NCBI RefSeq assembly: GCF_004297265.1
Contig: NZ_SCUT01000030.1
Location: 31,447 to 95,446, forward strand
DNA: 64,000 nt
Source: Reyranella sp.
GTDB taxonomy: Bacteria > Pseudomonadota > Alphaproteobacteria > Reyranellales > Reyranellaceae
Direction: 5' to 3'
The first letter of the stretch is position 1; each line of letters begins with the position of its first letter. The notes under the pieces were generated by a model. The model saw only the letters and a program-made list of their open reading frames with translations. It was not told the DNA's origin and searched no databases. The position numbers were made by a program, and so were the translations under genes. This document shows, in pieces, positions 58,717 to 64,000 of this stretch.

Positions 58717-59496
58717 TCAGTAGGTGCCGGGATACTGGCCGCCATCCATCAGGATGTTCTGGCCCGTCATGTAGCCGGCGTGGACACTGCACAGGAAGGC
58801 GCACATCATGCCGAACTCCTCGGCCGTGCCGAAGCGACCTGCAGGATGCGCCTTTGCGGCGGTCGCATACTCCTCCTCGAAGCTGCGGCCGGCCTTGGCC
58901 GCGCGCGCCTTCGTCGTGCCGCGCAGCCGGTCGGTGTCGAACGGACCTGGCAACAGGCCGTTGATCGTCACGCCGTAGCGGATCGTCGTGCGCGAGACGC
59001 CGGCCACGAAGCCCGTGAGGCCCGAGCGTGCGCCGTTGCTGAGGCCCAGAATGTCGATCGGCGCCTTCACCGAGCTCGAGGTGATGTTCACGATGCGGCC
59101 GAAGCCGCGCTTCATCATGCCGTCGACGCTCGCCTTGATGAACTCGATCGGCGTCAGCATGTTGGCGTCCAGCGCCTTGATCCAGTCCTCGCGGTTCCAG
59201 TCCCGGAAATTGCCCGGCGGCGGGCCGCCCGCATTGTTGACGATGATGTCGGGCTCGGGACAGGCCGCCAGGACCTGCTTGCGGCCCTCCTCGGTCGTGA
59301 CGTCGACGGCGACCGGCGTGACCTCCACGCCGTACTTCTTCCTGATCTCCCCGGCCGTCGCCTCGAGCTCCGACTTAGTGCGCGCGTTGATCACGAGGTC
59401 CACACCCTCACCCGCCAGCGCCATCGCGCAGCCCTTGCCCAGTCCCTTGCTCGCCGCGCAGACGATGGCCTTCCGGCCCCTGATTCCCATATCCAT
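58717..59496 (-). CDS. SDR-family oxidoreductase without the canonical Tyr-Lys pair
   Basis: 259 residues from ATG 59496 (GGAGAGG upstream). NAD(P)-binding segment A-S-K-G-L-G-K-G and V-N-N-A-G-G are clear, and catalytic Ser140 is in I-T-S-S-S. The site 13 residues on, normally Y-x-x-x-K, reads S-N-G-A-R (153-157). C-terminus D-G-G-Q-Y-P-G is typical. Probably an SDR fold; activity is uncertain. Confidence 0.88.
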   Translation of the reverse strand: MDMGIRGRKAIVCAASKGLGKGCAMALAGEGVDLVINARTKSELEATAGEIRKKYGVEVTPVAVDVTTEEGRKQVLAACPEPDIIVNNAGGPPPGNFRDWNREDWIKALDANMLTPIEFIKASVDGMMKRGFGRIVNITSSSVKAPIDILGLSNGARSGLTGFVAGVSRTTIRYGVTINGLLPGPFDTDRLRGTTKARAAKAGRSFEEEYATAAKAHPAGRFGTAEEFGMMCAFLCSVHAGYMTGQNILMDGGQYPGTY

Positions 59497-59510
59497 TTGC
59501 GTTTCCTCTC

Positions 59511-59972
59511 CTAGTTCACGCGCGTCCAGAGTTGCGTCTTGCCGAACATCGGCGTGCCGACGAAACCGCGCAAGCGCAGCTTGCCGTCGGGTTGGAGGCT
59601 GATGTTGGCGCTGTAGGTCTTGCCGTCCTCGCCATTGTAGATCTTGCCGTCCTCGAACGTGTTCGGCGCAGCGGCCTGCTTGAAGCCCCAGATCAGCGGC
59701 ATGCCGATGACCTTGCGCGTGCGCAGCGCCGGGTTCTCGTTGCGATAATCGGTGGCGGCATCGGGTGCGACGGCAACGCCGTCCGGCCCCTTGGGGTTGA
59801 TGAGATTGACGACGAAGCCGCAGATCGGGCCGCTTGCGGCATCCGGGCAGGCGCCGATCCTGATCTGCGCGACGCCCGACTCGGAGAGCCAGGTTCCCAT
59901 CACCGTCCCCTGCTGGGCCGATGCCGTCGCGGCGGCGACGCAAAGCGCGAAGGCAGTCAAAAGCATCTTCAT
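59511..59972 (-). CDS. DUF2147 family exported protein
   Basis: 153 residues from ATG 59972 (GGGAGGACGACG upstream). Signal peptide M-K-M-L-L-T-A-F-A-L-C-V-A-A-A-T-A-S-A-Q, then V-M-G-T-W-L-S-E-S-G-V-A-Q-I-R, W-G-F-K, Y-N-G-E-D-G-K-T-Y-S-A and L-R-G-F-V-G, the DUF2147 pattern. Function unknown. Confidence 0.9.
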   Translation of the reverse strand: MKMLLTAFALCVAAATASAQQGTVMGTWLSESGVAQIRIGACPDAASGPICGFVVNLINPKGPDGVAVAPDAATDYRNENPALRTRKVIGMPLIWGFKQAAAPNTFEDGKIYNGEDGKTYSANISLQPDGKLRLRGFVGTPMFGKTQLWTRVN

Positions 59973-59985
59973 CGTCGTCCTCCCT

Positions 59986-60669
59986 TCAGCTCGTGCCGGC
60001 AATGTCGGCCAGCACGTCTGCCGCCAGCCGGCGGTCCAACTCTCGCCGTTCCGTCAACGCACGCCGATCGAGGGCCGCAACGACCCGTCGAGCCGCCTCC
60101 GCCGAACGCTCCATATGCGAGACGAGATACTGCACGACGCCAGGACCTGCGTGCAATTGCCGGTCGGCCAGCTGCTTCAGGATGATCGACCCCAGGAGCT
60201 CGTCGTCGGGAGGCTCGACCGCGACCGCAGGCGCCGCCCGCAGCCGCGAAGCGAGATCGGGCAACGCAATGGACCAGCGTGCCGGCGGCTCGGCGGAAAC
60301 CAGCAGAAGAAATCCGCCGCGCTCACGCATCAGATTGTAGAGATGGAAGAGCCCGCGCTCGGGCGCCCGCTCCGCCCCTTCGATGACGATCGCCGGCGAT
60401 GTCGTTGCGAGGCTCGTGAGATCGGCCACGCTCATTCCGTCGAGGTCGGCGCCGGTCATGACGGTCGCATTGCTGCGGGTGGCCCAGATGTGGCCGAGAT
60501 GGGTCTTGCCGCATCCGCTCGGGCCGTTGAGCGACAGGGCCGGCGCCGGCCAGTCCGGCCAGCGGTCGATCCAGGCCAGCGCCTGGCGATTGCCATCGGC
60601 TACGACGAAGTCCTGCCGCGCATAGGTGGGCGGCGGCAATGCGAGATCCAGTGTGAGCTGGTTGGCCAT
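59986..60669 (-). CDS. hdaA: DnaA-related replication regulator HdaA
   Basis: 227 residues from ATG 60669. Residues 4-9 read Q-L-T-L-D-L, a beta-clamp-binding motif. AAA+ core: G-P-S-G-C-G-K-T (49-56), I-V-I-E-G-A-E, and a C-terminal lid helical domain. HdaA stimulates hydrolysis of DnaA-ATP at the replisome. Next to the AI-2E permease, as in other alphaproteobacteria. Confidence 0.92.
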   Translation of the reverse strand: MANQLTLDLALPPPTYARQDFVVADGNRQALAWIDRWPDWPAPALSLNGPSGCGKTHLGHIWATRSNATVMTGADLDGMSVADLTSLATTSPAIVIEGAERAPERGLFHLYNLMRERGGFLLLVSAEPPARWSIALPDLASRLRAAPAVAVEPPDDELLGSIILKQLADRQLHAGPGVVQYLVSHMERSAEAARRVVAALDRRALTERRELDRRLAADVLADIAGTS

Positions 60670-60677
60670 GGGCCGGC

Positions 60678-61763
60678 TCAACCGTGCGCCCTGCCGCGAT
60701 AGAGATCGCTCTCGCGATAGCGCGCGATGAAGTGGCGCGCGACAACACCGAGGACCGCCGCCACCGGCACGGCGATGAGCACGCCGGTGAAGCCGAACAG
60801 CGAGCCGCCGGCCAGCAACGCGAACATGATCCAGACCGGATGCAGGCCGACGCGGTCGCCGACGAGCTTCGGCGACAGGAAATTCCCCTCGATCATCTGG
60901 CCCACCACGAACACTGCCGCAACCTTGACGACTCCCATCCATTCCGGCGGGAACTGCGCCAGCGCCATGCCGAGCGCCATGACGGCCCCGACGAAGGTGC
61001 CGACGAAGGGAATGAAGGAGATCGCACCCGCGATCAAACCGATGACCAACCCGAACTGAAGCCCGACCAGTGTCAGGCCGATGCCGTAGAAGGAGCCGAG
61101 CGCCAGGCCAACGAGCGCCTGACCGCGCACATAGCCCGCGATGGCGGCATTCGACTCCCGTGTGAGCTTGCGGATCGTGTCGGCGTGGTCGAGTGGCAGC
61201 GTGCTGTCGATCGCCGCCAGCACCTTCTCCCAGTCGCGCAGCAGGTAGAACGTCACCACCGGCGTGATGAACAGCAGCCCGAGCAGGTTGACGATCGCGA
61301 CGCCGCGCTCGGCCAGTGCGCCGGCGACGCCTCCCGCGAAGGCGAGCCCCTTCCCGGCCCACTGCGTCGCCTCGGACTGCAGGTCGTGGACACTGAGCGG
61401 ATCGAGGCCGAGCCTGTCGCGCAGCGGCTCGATCAAGGGCTGAATGCGGCTCAGGGCCTTCATCACATATTCGGGTGCATTGGCGATCAACGACTGAATC
61501 TGCCCGAAGAGCGGCGGCAGGATCGCCATTACCACCCCGATGCCGACGAGGGCCGCCACAATCGTCACCAGCGTGGTCGCCATGGTGCGCGAGAGGCCTG
61601 TGCGCTGAAGGCGTACGACGACCGGGTCGAGGAAGTATGCGACGACCATGCCGACGACGAAGGGCAGCAGGATGTCGTTCAGCAGCCACATCAACAGCAG
61701 GAAGATCGCAGCCGCTGCGACCCAGAAGATCCAGCGCCCCGTCGTGATGGATTGCCCCATCAA
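60678..61763 (-). CDS. AI-2E transporter/PerM family membrane protein
   Basis: 361 residues. Eight or so hydrophobic helices, with the family's L-N-D-I-L-L-P-F-V-V-G-M-V-V-A-Y-F-L-D-P, S-F-I-P-F-V-G-T-F-V-G and V-G-D-R-V-G-L-H-P-V-W-I-M-F-A-L motifs. The family name is not proof of autoinducer export; many are Na+/H+ or other exporters. Eight bases before hdaA. Confidence 0.92.
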   Translation of the reverse strand: MMGQSITTGRWIFWVAAAAIFLLLMWLLNDILLPFVVGMVVAYFLDPVVVRLQRTGLSRTMATTLVTIVAALVGIGVVMAILPPLFGQIQSLIANAPEYVMKALSRIQPLIEPLRDRLGLDPLSVHDLQSEATQWAGKGLAFAGGVAGALAERGVAIVNLLGLLFITPVVTFYLLRDWEKVLAAIDSTLPLDHADTIRKLTRESNAAIAGYVRGQALVGLALGSFYGIGLTLVGLQFGLVIGLIAGAISFIPFVGTFVGAVMALGMALAQFPPEWMGVVKVAAVFVVGQMIEGNFLSPKLVGDRVGLHPVWIMFALLAGGSLFGFTGVLIAVPVAAVLGVVARHFIARYRESDLYRGRAHG

Positions 61764-61783
61764 TCAGACTCCCCGAGCTGCGC

Positions 61784-62860
61784 CTACCGCGCCTGCAATC
61801 GCCACTGCCCCGCGTCCTGGGACAGGCTCAACCCTGCCTGCGCCAGCGTGCGCTGCAGTTCCTCGGGCGAACCGAAATAATCGAGCTTCAGGTCCGCGCG
61901 ATCGGCCTCGAGTGTCTTCACCGTCACCGACTTCACGGCCGGGATCGCTCCAAGGCGTTGCCGGACCTGGACCCAGTCGCCGAGGGCGCGGATCGGCACG
62001 AAGACGTCGAGCGAGGCCTGCGAGTCGCGTCGCACCGTGCCGATACCGCGCCAGTCCTGGTCGGCCTTGGCGTGGATCGCCTTCACGGCAGCCGGCAGAT
62101 CGGCCGCGCTGGCGACGGGCATGCGCGGAATCTCGCTACGCGCGCCGGTCTGGGTGTCGTAACGCATGCCGCCGACCGTCAGCGCGCCGCCGTTCTTGTC
62201 GCCGTCGACCGTGGCCACGATGATGGTCGGCGCCCGGTACCGCTCGTTGAGTCGCGCCAGCGCCGAAACGTCGCCGACATAGGCTTGTTCCGCCGAGAGC
62301 GCGCCCTGGTCGGTCGGGTCGCCACGCAGCAGGGTCACGGGTACCGCGCTGCCGGCGCTGTCGAGTTGCTGCCAGGCTTCGCGCCACGCATTGCGGTCGT
62401 TGAGCGGCTCGACGCCGGCGGGTCCCTTCCAGAGCGGAATCACGAGGGCTGGCCGGGGCACCGTCTCGACCCCGCTGATCCCCGCTCCACTCAGATAGGA
62501 TTTCACGGCATCCGGAGCGAAAACCACGTTCAGCGTGGCGCTGTAGCGCCCCGGCGCCGGCCTTTCGCGCACGAATTCGACCCCGCGCACCATGTTCTCG
62601 AGCTGTGCATCGTCAATCTGCGGCAATCGCGCACGGTCTTCCGCCGACACCATGCGGTTCACGAGGAGGCCGAACGCCTTGCGCCGCGCCTCACGGATGC
62701 CCTGGGCACGGGCCTGCACGGCATCCGCTCCGCTGACGTCGATTTCGACCCCTGTGACGTCGTAGCCGGTGCCTCCGGGAGACTGCGCCAGGGTGATGTT
62801 TGCGGCGAGGACCGCCAGGAACGCGGCAGCAATCGTGGAAAAGACGCGGCCTATCGGCAT
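61784..62860 (-). CDS. DUF2066 family exported protein
   Basis: 358 residues with signal sequence ([17 protein letters not shown]). [27 protein letters not shown] and [10 protein letters not shown] are DUF2066 hallmarks; a C-terminal ferredoxin-like strand pattern ends the protein. Function unknown. Precedes the permease and is divergent from purM. Confidence 0.88.
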   Translation of the reverse strand: MPIGRVFSTIAAAFLAVLAANITLAQSPGGTGYDVTGVEIDVSGADAVQARAQGIREARRKAFGLLVNRMVSAEDRARLPQIDDAQLENMVRGVEFVRERPAPGRYSATLNVVFAPDAVKSYLSGAGISGVETVPRPALVIPLWKGPAGVEPLNDRNAWREAWQQLDSAGSAVPVTLLRGDPTDQGALSAEQAYVGDVSALARLNERYRAPTIIVATVDGDKNGGALTVGGMRYDTQTGARSEIPRMPVASAADLPAAVKAIHAKADQDWRGIGTVRRDSQASLDVFVPIRALGDWVQVRQRLGAIPAVKSVTVKTLEADRADLKLDYFGSPEELQRTLAQAGLSLSQDAGQWRLQAR

Positions 62861-62919
62861 TGCGGGGGTCCGGTTTTTGGCTATGTTCGCGCACCCTATC
62901 TAGCACGAATGAGGCTGGC

Positions 62920-64000
62920 TTGAAGCCCGACGCCCCCGGCCACAATCGGCCCCCCCTCACCTATAAGGACGCCGGCGTCGACATCGATGCGGGCGACGAC
63001 CTCGTCGAACGCATCAAGCCGCTGGCGAAGAGCACCAACCGCCCCGGCGTGATGGGTGGACTTGGCGGCTTCGGCGGGCTGTTCGACCTCAAGGCCGCGG
63101 GTTTCACCGACCCGATCCTGGTCTCCGGCACCGACGGTGTCGGCACCAAGCTCAAGGTCGCGATCGAGGCCGCCGTCCCCGATACGGTCGGCATCGACCT
63201 CGTGGCGATGTGCGTCAACGACATCGTCGTGCAGGGTGCCGAGCCGCTGTTCTTCCTCGACTACTATGCCAGCGGCCGCCTCGACGTCGATGTCGGACGC
63301 CGCGTCGTCGCCGGCATCGCCGAGGGCTGCCGACGCGCCGGCTGTGCCCTCGTCGGTGGCGAAACGGCCGAAATGCCCGGCATGTATGTCGACGGCGATT
63401 ACGATCTCGCCGGCTTTTCCGTCGGCGCCGCCGAGCGCGACGCGCTGTTGCCGCGCAGCGACATTGCGGTTGGCGACGTCGTGCTGGGTCTCGCGTCGAG
63501 CGGCCCGCATTCCAACGGCTATTCGCTGGTGCGCCGAATCGTCGAGCGCAGCGGCCTGAACTACACCGACCCGGCGCCCTTCGCCGACGCGACCTTGGGC
63601 AAGGCGCTGCTGGAGCCCACGCGCATCTATGTGAAGCAGCTCTTGCAAACCATCCGTTCGACCGGTGCTATCAAGGGGCTGGCGCACATCACGGGCGGCG
63701 GCCTGCCCGGCAACGTGCCGCGCTGCCTCCCCGACGGGATGCGGGCGCGTCTCGATGCGCGTCGGTGGACGGCTCCGCGCGTCTTCCAATGGCTGCGCGA
63801 GGTCGGCCAGGTGCCAACCGACGATATGTTGCGGACTTTCAATTGCGGTCTCGGCATGATCGTCGTGACGGCGAGGGAAGATGCCACGCGCGTCGCCACG
63901 GCGCTGACCGACGCCGGCGAAACGGTGAGCGAGATCGGCGTCATCGAAGCGGCCCCGACCGAGGAGGCCGACTGCGTCGTCGACCACGCCGAAAGCCTAT
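62920..64000 (+). CDS. purM: Phosphoribosylformylglycinamidine cyclo-ligase, truncated by the window edge
   Basis: TTG 62920 is the likely start, with GAGG at 62911-62914 and no in-frame ATG. It reads [56 protein letters not shown] and [10 protein letters not shown], all PurM. About 360 codons are present, so only a few C-terminal residues can be missing. Purine synthesis, cytoplasmic. Fully supported by the translation although long minus-strand shadows overlap it. Confidence 0.96.
   Translation, partial: MKPDAPGHNRPPLTYKDAGVDIDAGDDLVERIKPLAKSTNRPGVMGGLGGFGGLFDLKAAGFTDPILVSGTDGVGTKLKVAIEAAVPDTVGIDLVAMCVNDIVVQGAEPLFFLDYYASGRLDVDVGRRVVAGIAEGCRRAGCALVGGETAEMPGMYVDGDYDLAGFSVGAAERDALLPRSDIAVGDVVLGLASSGPHSNGYSLVRRIVERSGLNYTDPAPFADATLGKALLEPTRIYVKQLLQTIRSTGAIKGLAHITGGGLPGNVPRCLPDGMRARLDARRWTAPRVFQWLREVGQVPTDDMLRTFNCGLGMIVVTAREDATRVATALTDAGETVSEIGVIEAAPTEEADCVVDHAESL

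Noticed and set aside
62896..63987. Minus-strand frame covering the purM region
   Set aside because: PurM motifs read on the plus strand from TTG 62920, and the minus-strand translation is low complexity.

Overview
The window is GC-rich, tightly packed bacterial chromosome and looks alphaproteobacterial. Supporting evidence is the combination of gatCAB with AspRS, a DnaA-like HdaA with a beta-clamp motif, two EipB/DUF1849 envelope proteins, an HvrA/H-NS-type nucleoid protein, PyrB paired with a degenerate dihydroorotase, and the dprA-topA-rnr-DUF983-ctp-rpmG and hdaA-AI-2E permease-DUF2066-purM gene orders. A soil or water relative of Reyranella or other Rhodospirillales/Rhizobiales-like lineages would fit, but the genus cannot be fixed from sequence alone. 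I see no rRNA, tRNA, CRISPR array, insertion sequence, phage gene or plasmid gene. No gap between genes exceeds about 180 bases. The longest gaps (5515-5692, 14916-15069, 7238-7371) hold respectively a possible 29-codon ORF, a short palindrome upstream of the H-NS-like gene, and a striking five-hairpin element.

Layout. 1-3280: partial GST, VOC-fold protein, and an AraC-type regulator divergent from an acyl-CoA dehydrogenase. 3296-11004: the gatCAB amidotransferase genes, split into gatB (coupled to a lactonase-like metallo-hydrolase) and gatC-gatA, with a GNAT enzyme, a Bug-type solute-binding protein, a multi-hairpin repeat and a D-aminoacylase-type amidohydrolase between them. 11094-15384: an SOS1-like Na+/H+ antiporter with a cyclic-nucleotide-binding domain, an alpha/beta hydrolase, ruvX and an H-NS-family protein. 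15424-19958: a four-gene minus-strand operon (Fe(II)/2OG oxygenase, exported amidohydrolase, YtkA/FixH-like protein, di-heme peroxidase) divergent from a phytanoyl-CoA-dioxygenase-like gene. 19962-22887: a citrate-synthase-like gene divergent from an HTH-citrate synthase fusion around a perfect palindrome, then a cysteine hydrolase.

22962-37567 is mostly housekeeping: pyrB and pseudo-dihydroorotase, plsY, dprA, topA, rnr, DUF983, a C-terminal processing protease and rpmG with clear promoter and terminator. A solute-binding protein and an MFS transporter are inserted between plsY and dprA. 37612-51100 is mainly accessory metabolism and envelope: aldehyde dehydrogenase, two tandem transglutaminase-like proteins, a Cys-less isochorismatase homologue, an LLM oxidoreductase, DUF533, MFS, patatin, choloylglycine-hydrolase-like protein, ROK kinase, tandem EipB paralogues, a 2-hydroxyacid dehydrogenase and a lipoprotein. 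51183-64000 returns to core functions: aspS, rnd, polyphosphate metabolism (ppk, ppx), a SixA-like phosphatase, SDR, DUF2147, hdaA, AI-2E-family permease, DUF2066 and the start of purM.

Functional links. AspRS plus GatCAB suggests the indirect route to Asn-tRNA. ppk and ppx form one polyphosphate module. Several enzymes have lost family active-site residues (PyrC-like, isochorismatase-like, second transglutaminase, SDR, citrate-synthase-like). The best candidates for undescribed biology are the divergent citrate-synthase/HTH-citrate-synthase pair with its operator-like palindrome, the four-gene redox/amidohydrolase operon, the tandem EipB pair and the five-hairpin element.
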